Assembly (NCBI RefSeq): GCF_027409185.1
Contig: NC_084469.1
Coordinates: forward strand, 36,893,293-36,957,292
Direction of reading: 5' to 3'
DNA: 64,000 nucleotides
Source: Cynocephalus volans
Taxonomy: Eukaryota > Chordata > Mammalia > Dermoptera > Cynocephalidae
The position numbers and the translations under genes were made by a program. Position 1 is the first letter of the stretch; each line of letters begins with the position of its first letter. This document shows, one piece after another, positions 53,719 to 64,000 of this stretch. The notes under the pieces were generated by a model. It saw nothing but the letters and a program-made list of their open reading frames with translations. It did not search any database and was not told the origin of the DNA.

Positions 53719-56309
53719 CTGCAAGGGATGGAGAAGAGGGGACACTGTCAGAGGTGGTGGGTGAGCGGGGATGTCTCCTTTGTGCCATGCTGCTCGCACC
53801 TCAGCGCCTATCTGGAGGGTTCGGGGCCCCAGGGGAGCCCCATTTGAGGGACAGAATGTGCCAAAGGCTGAGAGAGCAGGGAGCCCAGAACTTGTACTGT
53901 CCCTGCTACTAGTCTGCAGACCCCAGGCTGAATGAAACAGCAGGATGGCTTTCAAGGCTCATGGTCTGTGACCTCATCCTCCATGTGTCCCCACATTTAC
54001 CACCAGAGGACAGAACAAAAGGAATGCTAGCTTCAGGTATTCTGAATATTTCTAGAAGTTTTTTTTTTTTTTTTTTTCTTTAAGAAATTCACCAGGGGAG
54101 GCAGTAACAACCTCAATCACCAGCCCCCTGTGCATCTACGTCATGCGCTGGGGACGGACTCACATGGACATCCAGGTGATCCTGACAAGTCTGTCCCAAG
54201 AGGTTCATCAGTCTGGAGCACCTGCCCACTGCCCACCTTCAGGACAGATTCATTTGCAGCGGCCACTTCGCCTGCCATGGCACAGTACCAGGTGACTCTC
54301 CCCTGGGCTCGTGTCCCCCAGGGGCCCTGCTGGGTGGGGCACTCACGCTTTGGTTGAACATGTCTGTCTCATGCCGCAGCTGTGTGTACTGGCACAGATG
54401 TTGCCGGATCATCTCCACCCTCTCCACCTCCAGCCGCTCCAGCTCCTGCCGAGGAAGAAAAAACCAGAGACCTCTGAGCACATCCCCTCAACCTGGCACC
54501 TTCCCACCAAGTGGCCCCAGCTCACCATTTACCCAAGACACAAGTCTCTGGCTGTGTAGACACAACCCCATCTGACCCTCTGGGGTCCAGAGAAGAGACT
54601 GCCCAGTGTCTAGGGCTGAAGGTGATGATAGCGGCAGCTACTATTTTATTCCTGGAAGCTTGCTCTGTCTGGCACCGTGCAAAGAGCTTTATGCGCATTA
54701 CTCGATGGTCCTCATTATAATCTTAAGAGACGTGTTTTGCTATTATCCCCATCCGCCAAGCAAGGGAACTAGCATTTAGAGAGGTAACATCATTTGCCCA
54801 AAGCAACATGGAATTAGGGGAGGAGTACGATTCAAACCAGGGTCTGCTGTGCTCTTAATGGTGATTCTGCACCAGGGCAGCACCAGCTCCAGTACCGGAT
54901 GGGGTAGAGCAATGGGACCTGTGTGTGAGCTCTCAGTGCTTTGTCCTTGGTTCTCTGCTGGGCAGCCTCCCCTCCTCTGCCCACCCCTAGTACTAGTGAC
55001 CGCACAGAGAGCAGGCCAGGGGTAGAGATAGGGCTGCAAGTGGAATGACCATTGTCAAACAGATGAGGGGAAAGAGTTTGGTCTGTCCTTTGGTTTCTAG
55101 ATGGTTGTGCGCCTTTGGAATTTAGGGGATCAGGTTGTTATTCTGTGCACAACTAGGTCATTGCCCAGGTGATTAACTGGACAGGAGGTAAAGCAGGGGG
55201 CTTAATTAGGAGATTAGCCAGGAGGAAAACTAGGTCACTGTCCCCCGTGGAGGCCTCTAATCTGCTCTGGTGGGCTGACACCTGGGGACGGCAGCTGGTC
55301 AGTCCTGTGCTGGATGGATAGGGGGTGGCTTTGGGCAGTGGGACAAGCAGATGACCACGTGGCACGATGTGTCCCTTCCCAAATGGCCCAGTGGCCCAAG
55401 TACTAGCCACACTTCACTATCCCACTTAGACGGGTTCTGACTGATAGGGAAATGCTGCCCCTTTACAAGAAATACTCAGGACAGCATCACCTCTGCTGCC
55501 TGTTCCCCACTCCTTGGTCAGAGGCCTCCCTGCCCACTGCCCTGCACAGCTTCCCCAACCCTACCCACTGATATGCCTTGCAAGGATTTCCTATCAAGGA
55601 CTTGCAACTCACGTGTGTGTGTGTGTGTATGTGTGTGCGTGCGTGCACGTGTATGTGCGTGGGGGGAGAGTCACTCTTCCTATATCTTAGCTGTTTGTCC
55701 TAAAGGAGCCACTGTCCACTCAGTTGGAGGAGTTCTCGGTGAACACTGACCCCTCAGGGGGACGGCCCAAGAAAGACATAGCAAGACCCAACCCTTGCCC
55801 AAGTTCACACAACTAGGAAAAGTTAGAGCAGGGCTTTGGATCCACGTAGGCTGGATCAAATTGAGGTCCTAATCCTCCCCAACACTGGAGTAGATCTAAT
55901 GGCCATCTCTATGGTCACCTCTACTCTATCACTCTCGTGCCCACCACCATCCACCCAAGGTTTCCTGTGCACCGTTCCCGAGCCATGTGCCCACACATCC
56001 CTACCTACATACCAATGTGGTGGTCACCATCTCTTCAAACCACTTGGACTGGGCCTGGTTGTAGAGGTCCACACAGCGCATGAGGTCGTCTCCTGGAAAA
56101 CACCAGCAGCTACCATCAGCTCCAGCCTGTCCTTGCCGTGGCTGCCCTCTGCTCTCCCTGGGGTCATGTAGGCCATTGGAAAGTTGGGGAGGGGTGGTGA
56201 GAAGGAGGGGAAAGCAGAGCAAAAGAAGGAAGGGGGCAGCCAAGCTCCATGAGAGACCAGCTTCAGAGTGTACACCTGAACTTGACCCTAGTCACCAAGA
56301 ATTCGGGAT

Positions 56310-56375
<66 letters not shown>

Positions 56376-59300
56376 TCCTAGGACCCCCAACTCTATTATG
56401 AGGCCAAAAATGCTTCCTTCTTTAAAGATGGCAGTTTTATTTTACAGTAGAGAGTCCAGATTGGTTAAGACACGTGTCACAAGCAATTTGGTACTAATTA
56501 GTTAAGAAAGAAAAATTCGCCAGTCGTGTGTATGTGTGCGCACGTGTGCACACAGCAGATGTCATTCTGAAACACAAAATAACCTGTCTGATGGTTTATG
56601 GCTCATTCATTGTGCAGTCACAGTATAAAAACATGCACTGGAGCGCTACACCCCAACATGAGCAGAGTGAAACAGAGAAAGGGTGAGTGGGAGGGAATTA
56701 GCTCCTTCTATAGCATTGTATTTCATCAGAGAAGGCTCGAAGCAAACATAACTATTCAATCTTTACGGCTAGTACATTATCTTCTGTTATTGTATGTATG
56801 TTTGAAACATTTTGTCAGAAAGAACACAAACTGCAAAGTGATTGTAAACATTATTAAGTATACCAGCAACCTGGAACCTTGCTATATAAAACACAGTCTG
56901 CGCACTAGCAGCACTTTACCCAGTGGGAGCTGGCTAGAAATGCAGAAACCCCAGATGTACTCAAGGTCCCCTGAATCACAAACTGCATTTCACAAGATCT
57001 TCCAGTGGCACATGCATATGTTGTGGCGGGAGAAATACGGCCCTAGTGCATGGCTTCATCTGAATGTAGCTTCCTGAGCAATGCAGGGCTCCAGCGAGAC
57101 GGAAGAGCTTGTGAGCCAACCCCAAAGCTAACTGGTTTACACCAGTAATTCTAAAGTCGATTCTAGCAATTCTAGAAGAGAATCTAGTAATTTGAGTAGA
57201 TTCAAAGTCATTCCCCTAACAACAACACTCTTGTGCACGTGTATTCTGATAGGAAAGTGAACAGAAACGGGAGCGTCTTGACCACGTCACCCACAGCTAG
57301 CTCGGTATCCCTGCTCCTCCTGCCCGGGGAACCACACCACTGGCCATGCCACACGCCGGAGAGGTGGCTGCACACAAGAGTGCTGCTCAGTAACGGAGCC
57401 CAAATCGAGGGTTTTGCTCATTTTGCTCTTAGTCCAAGACCAGTAAGGGGACCCTTGATCCCAAGAGGCACTGAAATGAAGAGAAGAAAGTGGACCCTGA
57501 CCTGCAAACGCATTTCCACCAAGAGCTCATGCCTGACCAAAGATGTCAGCATGGTGCCCTGTAAACGAACCCAATGAAACTCCCAGTGCTGTATCTGTTG
57601 ATTCTGATTTTAAGAACATGCCTTTAGAAACTTCTACAGTACCAGGAAACAGAGCAGGTGAAGGAGGAGGTGTCTTCTCTCTATGGCAGCCCAAGGGTTT
57701 GACACTGGACACTTCTGACCAGTACCAGCGAAGAACATGGATTCTGGAACCAGAATGCCTGGGTGGTCATCCTGGCTCCTCTGTTATCTGTGTGATTTTG
57801 GACAAGGCAACCTGACTGTACCTCAGTTTCTTCATCTGTAAAATGGGGATAATGTTCTTTCATAAGAGTTGTGTGTAAAGATTAAATATGTCGACATATA
57901 TAAAGTGCTTACAATGGAGACTGATACAGACAGCCAAATAAGAGAATGAGCTATGGAGGTGGTGATGATAATGATGACAAAAACTGTGAGGATCCAGACG
58001 CCCTTCCTTCCAGTAGCCTTGGAGAAGATGAAGGGGAAGGAGGAAAGGAACGGCTGGACCATTTTGCTGGACATAGCAGCAGAGTCTTTGGAATAAAAGA
58101 AGACCGAGTCCTGGCTTGGCCACTCCACAGCTGTGGACCTGGGGAGAGTTTCTTCTCCTCTCTGCCATCGGTTTTCTCACTTGTGAAAGGATATAAAAAT
58201 ACCACCTGATGGGGGGACTGTCAGGATTAAAAGGGACAATGCTCTAAGGCACACAGCCTAGTGGCTGGCACACAGTTAAGTGCTCCAAGAAGATAGTATC
58301 TTTTACAGTTAGATCAAAGGACGAGTCACTTTTGTCACAAGATAATTCCAAACTAGAGGAATAAGAGACCACATCATATGATGACCATGCAATAAAACTA
58401 GAAAAAAAAAAAACTCCAAAAACATCAAGACAAGAAATCATTAGCAACAAAGCCCTTGCTCATAAAAATGTACAGATGTTCCTTGAAACAACTCTTGGTT
58501 CCAAAATGAAATCAAAATCCAAATAGCAAAACATCTTAAAAATGGTAGAAATGAAAACACTGTAAGTCAGAACCTGTGCGATATGGTTAGAGCACTGATG
58601 TCAGGATAATAAATGTCTGGTGGGTTGAATATTTCATTGCTAAATAAATAACTAAGTAAATAACCCCCTCCCCAATGTAAGGAAACAACCCCCAGGTAAT
58701 TAAAAAAAAAAAAAAAAAAAAAGATCTTGGAAAGGAAATAGTCTTTCAAAGTCAGTCCCCAAACCTAGACTCCATAAGGGAAAAGATCACTGTACAGAAA
58801 ATAACAACAAAAAGCAGACAAATGAGCAAAACAAAAAGAAATTACACAGAACATAATTAAAAGATAAATGACAACCTAGGAAGAAATTTGCAATTCAAAT
58901 GACAAAGAGTTAATCTATCTAATATATGAAAAACCCATGACCAGCCACTCAACAAGAAAATGGGTAGAGGATATGAGTTAATCAGTCTACAGAAAAAAAG
59001 CCAAAAGTGATGTATAAGTACATTTTTAAAATACTCAACCTGGTTCATAGAGAAATACAAATTAAAAACAAAATATTAATTTTTCACCAGACACCAATGA
59101 TTTCAAATCTTCATAACACACAATGTTGATGAGCATTTAGAAAACAGGCATTCATAGATGCTACTACTGGTGTGTACTGTTTCTGAAAAGCAACTTGGAA
59201 ATATCCACCAAAATAAATGAAACCTTTTGACCCACACCTATAGTCTCTCTATCGGCAGATATGGTCTTGCACACACACGAAGACACCATTTTGGTAAGTC

Positions 59301-61972
59301 AGCATTGCTGGCACTGGCAAACACTCTGAAACCATCTAAATGTCCTAAAAATCAATTAGGGGAATGGTGAAATTCTGAATACATTCATAAAATTGGATAG
59401 AAGTTTGATGTGTGAGAATGGATGGTTGAATAGATTTATAGGTAATGAAATAAAGTTATTTCTAAGATATATTCATTCAAAGAAGTTTAGAAGATAGAAT
59501 ATATGATCCAATTTATATAAATTTAAATACAAAATTATCAAAATTAAAACACTAGGAAGTGCTGGTGATTATTTTTGGTAAGTAATATTTCTTGTCTGCT
59601 GATGGTATCAATGTTATTTTTGCAACATAATTTATTTTTTAATAATAAATTAAATTAATTTAAATATGCCTCTTCCCTCTCCCAATAAACAGACCTCCTA
59701 CTTCTGAATTCGGTAATTTATTATTGTGCATTATAAGGCCTGTAAATTAAATGTTATGCTTATATCACATTATCTTTTATTGAATTATTTCTATCCTGTG
59801 TTATTTCAAAATATCTGCAAGGTGACTGCTTCATTTTTTTTTTTTTTGTCTTTTACGTGACCAGTACTCAGCCAGTGAGTGCACCGGCCATTCCTATATA
59901 GGATCTGAACCCGCGGTGGGAGCGTCGCCGTGCTCCCAGCACCGCACTCTCCCGAGTGCGCCACGGGCTCGGCCCGTGACTGCTTCATTATATAATGAAA
60001 TCAATTGCAGCAGTTTCAGCAGAGGTGAAAGGGACCTAGAGACCATCCAAACCCTAAACCTACAGCACACATGTTAATTCCAGAGGTAATATGCATTGTC
60101 CTTGCATGTAGTAAAACTTGGCTTCTTTTAGAAATGGTTACCGAGTTTTTCATTGGTTCCAACTGGCCTTTCTTCCCCATCCTTGTGCATTAACTATCTT
60201 TTACCAGTAGATGGAAGCAGAAACCCACTCACTGGGAGAATCTTTCACAGAGAATCTGAAATCTGGTTATTTCTTTACATAAAATGTGGGCCTCAGTTCC
60301 CGGAGCAGAAGCCCATCCCCACAGGTGACACTCCAGAGCGTCCCTCCCTGGGGAGGTGGGGCAGCGTGAGGAGTGGGTGGGTGGGCTTTGCACTTCTCCT
60401 GTGGGCTCCCAGCAGGGACAGGGCCCTGAGCTCCTGGCACATGCAGGAATTAGTCCACCTCCTGTTAAGAGCTCCCAAGCTGGGGCCAGAAGAAGCCAGC
60501 ACTGGAGAGAGCGTGAGGAGCCCAGTCCCCAACCCCCAGTCTCTTCCTTTGAGATCCCTGGATAGCGGGTAGAGAAGATGGGGTGCTTCCTGGAAGACCA
60601 GGGGAAGAAACGTCCCCTCTGCAATTCGCACAGGAGACGCACCCTCCCTGGCCGCCCCATCTCCAGCGCTCTCCTTGTGCTCTGTGGCCCTGTGGGTGCG
60701 CGGGTGCTCACCAGCCTGTGTGGACTTTCTCCGCGCCTTCTTGATGTCCTCCTCCGTCTTGTTGCTCAGCTTGATCTCCAGCTGCTGGGTCTTCATCTCC
60801 AGGTCTCTCTGTCGCTCTGTGAGCGCCTTCCGGGCCTGGGGGCCAAAGACACGGAGAAGCTGCTCACAGAGCCCCGAGCCATGGGCCTCCTGGGCCACAC
60901 GGCCAGCCTCCCTTTCCTCTGTGTGGCTTATGCCACAGGGACCGGGGGATCAAGCAGCCAGAGAGGCATCACCCAATGAGTTAGTGACAATGCAGAGGCC
61001 TTCTTGTCCCTGCCTTTTCCAATGACATCTGGACCTGGCCTAACCCAATCTCTCAGACCAGGTGTTCGTTGGAGCATGTGCACCTATAGGGGACCCAGGC
61101 AGTCCTAAAAGCACAACCTCTCAGGGTTGGAAGGGACCACAGAGGTCACCATGTCTCCTCCCAGTGGTGCATAACAGGCTGGAAGCACCAGCCGCCCCAC
61201 TCCAGGTTAGATGAGCCACAAGCCAAAAGCCCCCTGCCCTTCATGGCTCCTTGCGGTGGCTCACTCTGCCAGTCACCATCTGTAGCTCCGCAGCCCCCTG
61301 GTGGAGCCAGGGTCTAGGGTGCCCGCAGTGGTACATGCCCCTTCTCCTCTCAAAGGCACTGGGTTAGCCCCTAGGAGCGCTTTCTCCCCTCCAGGGCTGG
61401 CCATCAGCAGTACTTCCACGGTGCCACCCCCTGCAGCTTTGCCCAGCCTCCGAGCAGAAAGGTGAGCTGCTGGGTATCAGGGAGGGGGGCGATTTAATCA
61501 GGAGAGAAGCTGCCAGGTGAGGCCCAGGCACAGAGGCCACATATGGACCAGGCTCAGTGTCCACAAAAACACGGGCTTACCTTGCCTCACGTGCCTGCTA
61601 TGCCCCCTACTGTGGCCGTGGCCGCAGCCTCCCCTGCTCTCTCACTGGGCCTCTGGGTGGCCACAGGACTGCCACAGGGCAGCAGCTCCTACTGCATGTG
61701 CATGAGGCTCAGACTTTCCACGATCCCACCACGTGGAACAAAGGCCTCTGCCTGGGCACACCGAGCCCCTGCTGGCTTCCCAGGCCACCCCCTCCTGGCA
61801 GCCCCCACATGCTGGCCCCGGCCGGGTGTCCTGGGCCTCTCACCTTCTCCACCGCAGCGTAGCGGCTGGCGAGCTGCTTGCGCAGGTCAGCAATGTGGTG
61901 GTCACACTTTTTCATGTCTTTCTTGAAGTTCTCTCTAAAGTTCATCAGGGGCTTCTCTACCTCGCTGTGAAG
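53605..61972 (-). CDS. GAS7: Growth arrest-specific 7, C-terminal part (last five coding exons)
   Basis: F-BAR domain adaptor of neurons that binds membrane and actin and promotes neurite outgrowth. The coding join on the minus strand is 61972-61844, 60835-60712, 56092-56013, 54445-54347 and 53718-53605, ending in TAG. The frame is continuous, all visible splice sites are GT-AG, and 181 residues are visible out of roughly 476 in the long human isoform. They cover the C-terminal half of the F-BAR coiled coil (EVEKPLMNFRENFKKDMKKC, RKALTERQRDLEMKTQQLEI, SKWFEEMVTTTLELERLEVE, RHETDMFNQSTVEPVDQLLR) and the conserved tail KTGSIRPVDMEI. It is almost identical to human. The SH3/WW N-terminal exons lie beyond the window. 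Confidence 0.97.
53719..54346 (-). other. GAS7: GAS7 penultimate intron
   Basis: 0.63 kb. Only a T20 run (54059-54078) stands out. Confidence 0.85.
54347..54445 (-). CDS. GAS7: GAS7 exon (F-BAR helix)
   Basis: 99 bp, phase 0 to phase 0, acceptor ctcggcag and donor gtgagt. It encodes ELERLEVERVEMIRQHLCQY then TQLRHETDMFNQS. Strongly charged heptad-like helix, identical to human as I recall it. Confidence 0.97.
54446..56012 (-). other. GAS7: GAS7 intron
   Basis: 1.6 kb with a sense MIR at 54632-54860 ('ttatccccatccgccaagca', 'ttcaaaccagggtctgctgt') and a (GT)n/(GTGC)n patch at 55615-55662. No other feature seen. Confidence 0.8.
54632..54860 (+). mobile_element. MIR
   Basis: Sense MIR: 'tggcaccgtgcaaagagctt', 'attatccccatccgccaagc' and 'ggagtacgattcaaaccagg'. 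Confidence 0.85.
56013..56092 (-). CDS. GAS7: GAS7 exon (F-BAR helix)
   Basis: 80 bp, acceptor ttttccag and donor gtatgt. It completes the split Gly and encodes DDLMRCVDLYNQAQSKWFEE then MVTTTL. Confidence 0.97.
56312..56373. repeat. (GT)31 microsatellite
   Basis: Uninterrupted 62-bp GT run in a GAS7 intron; likely polymorphic. Confidence 0.97.
57735..57930 (-). mobile_element. MIR, antisense
   Basis: 'ttatctgtgtgattttggac', 'cctcagtttcttcatctgta' and 'agattaaatatgtcgacata', in reverse MIR order. Confidence 0.9.
58080..58285 (-). mobile_element. MIR, antisense (second)
   Basis: 'gagtcctggcttggccactc', 'ttttctcacttgtgaaagga' and 'agtggctggcacacagttaa'. Similar in age to the neighbouring MIR. 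Confidence 0.8.
58300..59630 (+). mobile_element. L1M fragments (ORF2 and 3' end)
   Basis: 58360-58560 resembles an ORF2 segment ('atgcaataaaactagaaa'). 58790-59630 carries the terminal ORF2 and 3' UTR ('caaaagtgatgtataagta', 'tgatgagcatttagaaaac', 'aaaggctcatctaaatgtcc'-like). All of it is decayed. Confidence 0.65.
59836..59975 (-). mobile_element. Dimeric tRNA-Ile-like SINE with internal deletion, copy 3
   Basis: Perfect 14-bp target duplication gtgactgcttcatt (59822-59835 and 59976-59989). The minus strand begins GGGCCGAGCCCGTGGCGCAC and has the linker CCTATATAGGAATGGCCGG. It then starts the second monomer (CTCACTGGCTGAGT) but jumps to CTGGTCACGT. About 40 bp including the second B box are missing compared with copy 2. 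Confidence 0.88.
60712..60835 (-). CDS. GAS7: GAS7 exon (F-BAR coiled coil)
   Basis: 124 bp, acceptor gcccccag and donor gtgagc. It encodes ARKALTERQRDLEMKTQQLE, IKLSNKTEEDIKKARRKSTQ and A plus the first base of Gly. Confidence 0.97.
60836..61843 (-). other. GAS7: GAS7 intron
   Basis: 1.0 kb, GC-rich. No repeat or gene recognised. Confidence 0.8.
61844..61972 (-). CDS. GAS7: GAS7 exon (F-BAR coiled coil)
   Basis: 129 bp, phase 0, acceptor tctcaacag and donor gtgaga. It encodes LHSEVEKPLMNFRENFKKDM, KKCDHHIADLRKQLASRYAA and VEK. Human has ASVEK where this has AAVEK. Confidence 0.97.
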
Positions 61973-62261
61973 CTGTTGAGAAGACAGGACACACACAGGG
62001 CCCCAGAGCATTAGCCATGAGCAAGCGGAAGGGGGGCACTAATCACTCCCCCCTGGCAGATAAGGATGGGGCAGTGCCTGGCAGGAAGGTGTGACACAAG
62101 CCGTTGCTTATCAGGTTCCAGTTTACACCAGTCACCTTGGCGCGCCAGGCCCCAGCATTCCTATCTATGGGATGAATACGTTAGGCTGGAGCTTTCCTAT
62201 CCCCCAACTCCCATCCACTAACTTCTTCCTCTAAGTGCCCACAGAGGCTTCTTTTTTTTTA

Positions 62262-62385
62262 AACTTTCTTATTGTGTATATTTATGGTACACAACATGAT
62301 GTTCTGAAATATATATGTACAATGGCTAAATCAAACTAATTAACAAATGCATTACCTCACATACTTATTTGTGTTCCACAGCTTC
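62262..62385 (-). mobile_element. L1MA 3' end, antisense
   Basis: A T-run (tail) followed by 'tattgtgtatatttatggta', 'cacaacatgatgttctgaaa' and 'ctaaatcaaactaattaaca', the L1MA 3' UTR in reverse. Confidence 0.85.
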
Positions 62386-62609
62386 TTGTACGGCTTTGCT
62401 CAGGTGTTTCTCTCCCTTACTTTCCAAACTAGGAGCTTTCTAGAGACAGAAACCACGTCACCCACCTGTCTCCCTAAGCACTTAGCACAGTGACTGCTGC
62501 TTGCACTCAGTATGTAACTGCCAAACGGATGCCATTTAGTTAAATGATCTCAGGTCAGTTCTATTTATTACACATCAACTACAGGCCAGGTGCTGTACAT
62601 AAAGAATGT

Positions 62610-63125
62610 CAATAAATGAAAGAGAAAACAAACAATAAAGAAAATCAATGAAACCAAAAACTGGTTTGTTAAAAAAGATAAATAAAACTGACAAAACTCT
62701 AGTTAGACTGATCAAGAAAAAAAGAGAGACGCAAATCACCAATCTCGGCAGTAAAAGAGGAGACATCACTACCAATCTTACAGGCATTAAAAGGACAATA
62801 GGAGATTATGAACAACTTTATGCCAATTAGACAAAATGGACAAATCCTGTGAAAGATGCAAATTACTGAAACTGACTCAAGAAGTAGTAGAAAATCTGAA
62901 TAACCCTGTATCTATTTTAAAAACTGATTTTGTAGTTAAAAGCGTTCGCACCAAAAAAATTCTAGGCCCTGATTATTTTTCTGGTAAATTACATCAAATA
63001 CTTAAGGAGGAAATAATACCAATCCTACACAGGCTCTTTCAGCTAAAGGAGAGAACATACCCTGACTCATTTCATTACAGTGATACCAAAACTGAACAAA
63101 GACATTACGATAAAAGAAAACTAGA
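62610..63125 (+). mobile_element. L1 ORF2 fragment
   Basis: Sense ORF2 region with 'aaaatcaatgaaaccaaaaa', 'ctagttagactgatcaagaa' and 'ggagattatgaacaactt'. The open frames at 62648-62830 and 62836-63147 are pieces of this broken ORF2. Confidence 0.85.
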
Positions 63126-64000
63126 GACAACTGTCCCTCAGGGATGATGTGGGTATGGTCTAAACCTTGAGGAATTCATGGTGGGAACTGCTGGAGGCTG
63201 TTGGAACCTCACAAGGGCCAACTCTCCTGGTCTGTACCCATGGAGAATCTGCTCAGCTCTCTGGCTGATGTGGACCCAGGCACACTGCTCATGCCCACCA
63301 AAGAGGACTGCTTTGAAAGGAGTCAGGTGACATCAGGTTCCCAAGTTATTTCCTTCTCTTTTATTCCTTCTCTCTTTCCCACCCCACCCCTTTTTTAAGG
63401 AGAACTTTTTCTTAAAACTTTTCTTTCTTTTTTTTCAGGGGGAAGGGTATGCGTGAGCATGAGATTTATTTTGATAAGAAAACAGATCAATGCACCCCTG
63501 CTCTGGTCAGAGCCAGGGGGGCTGCCTAGCACCTCTGACTCAGCCTCCCAGAGACACCCTTCCCCTTCAGACCACAGCCCCACTGACCTGGCCTCCCAGG
63601 GACCCCCAACTCAGCCTCCACCTGTCCCAGAGGTGCCTCAACTTCCCCAGATGACATCCCAACTCTGAGATTTTTGGAACCTCTTCTCTCCCTCCTCAGC
63701 AAGCTCTTGCTGCAATGTCTTTTTCTCTGGAGACCACCCAGACTTAGATATTCCTGTGCTACACAACTGACTTACACAGGACTGTGTGCCCCAGGCAGGG
63801 GCCTCATCTGGCTTGGTCACCGTTGTGTCCACAGTGTCTGACCAGAGCTAGTTCAATACTTGTTGAGAGAAGGGCAAATGCTTCAGTGCCCAGTCCCCTG
63901 GGTGATAAGAAGACAGTCTTGTTGTTGGATCCTAAAAACTAATAGACAGCTTTCCAAACGCCCCTCTCCTCCTGATATTAGTTGTGAAAGTCTATTATTA

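Larger units (their letters stand above)
56093..60711 (-). other. GAS7: GAS7 intron
   Basis: 4.6 kb with a (GT)31 microsatellite, two antisense MIRs, L1 fragments, an A21 run (58702-58722) and a dimeric t-SINE. 56400-57730 and 60000-60700 show no recognisable element. Confidence 0.8.
61973..64000 (-). other. GAS7: GAS7 intron (continues past the window)
   Basis: Contains an antisense L1MA 3' end (62262-62385), an L2-like end near 62430-62530 and a sense L1 ORF2 fragment (62610-63125). 63160-64000 shows no element that I can name, apart from a weak L2-like stretch near 63590-63880. Confidence 0.75.

Noticed and set aside
53257-53847. 196-codon plus-strand open frame over the last GAS7 exon
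   Set aside because: Shadow of GC-rich sequence opposite the GAS7 terminal exon and 3' UTR; no similarity recognised.
59822-59989. Genuine tRNA genes in the tRNA-like units
   Set aside because: They are dimeric with A-rich tails and target duplications and have altered anticodon-loop regions, so they are SINEs.
62648-63147. Two adjacent Lys-rich open frames as a possible host gene
   Set aside because: They are pieces of a decayed L1 ORF2.
1-64000. CRISPR arrays, prokaryotic operons, phage or defence systems
   Set aside because: Every conserved coding segment is a vertebrate exon with GT-AG borders, and the repeats are mammalian transposons. No regularly spaced repeat array was seen.

Overview
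The window is nuclear DNA from a placental mammal: split genes with canonical GT-AG introns, lying in sequence dense with L1, L2, MIR, MaLR-type LTRs and hAT/Tigger/mariner fossils. Three conserved protein-coding genes can be read exon by exon: the 3' part of GLP2R (+ strand, seven exons, 1351-29286), all of RCVRN (- strand, three coding exons, 35913-43282) and the last five coding exons of GAS7 (- strand, 53605-61972). The order GLP2R-RCVRN-GAS7 is that of human chromosome 17p13.1.

Species: no Alu, B1/B2, ruminant or carnivore SINE was recognised. The young SINEs are instead tRNA-Ile-like and dimeric or monomeric (2163-2348, 19588-19748, 59836-59975 and 50799-50900), with no tRNA-unrelated body. 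This is the architecture described for the dermopteran t-SINE/CYN family, so a colugo is my best inference. Bats with tRNA-derived SINEs are the main alternative.

Layout: 1-1130 old L1; 1351-29286 GLP2R exons with introns of up to 9.3 kb; about 29287-30640 candidate GLP2R 3' UTR; 30.6-35.4 kb convergent intergenic DNA; 35.4-43.5 kb RCVRN; 43.5-47 kb intergenic; about 47-53.6 kb inferred long GAS7 3' UTR; 53.6-64 kb GAS7 C-terminal (F-BAR) exons and introns. The genes are neighbours without an operon-like relationship: an intestinal and enteric peptide-hormone receptor, a photoreceptor calcium sensor, and a neuronal membrane/actin adaptor.

Points worth a second look: (i) GLP2R has serine in place of the near-invariant proline of the class B GPCR TM6 PxxG motif; (ii) two tailless retropseudogenes, one of 5S rRNA nucleotides 1-43 and one of a t-SINE 5' half, each have clear target-site duplications and lack an A-tail; (iii) two copies of an 81-bp TA-flanked mariner-like MITE; (iv) a pair of diverged blocks of about 0.3 kb flank a GLP2R exon. 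I see no novel multi-gene system. The repeat family names come from memory and were not computed.
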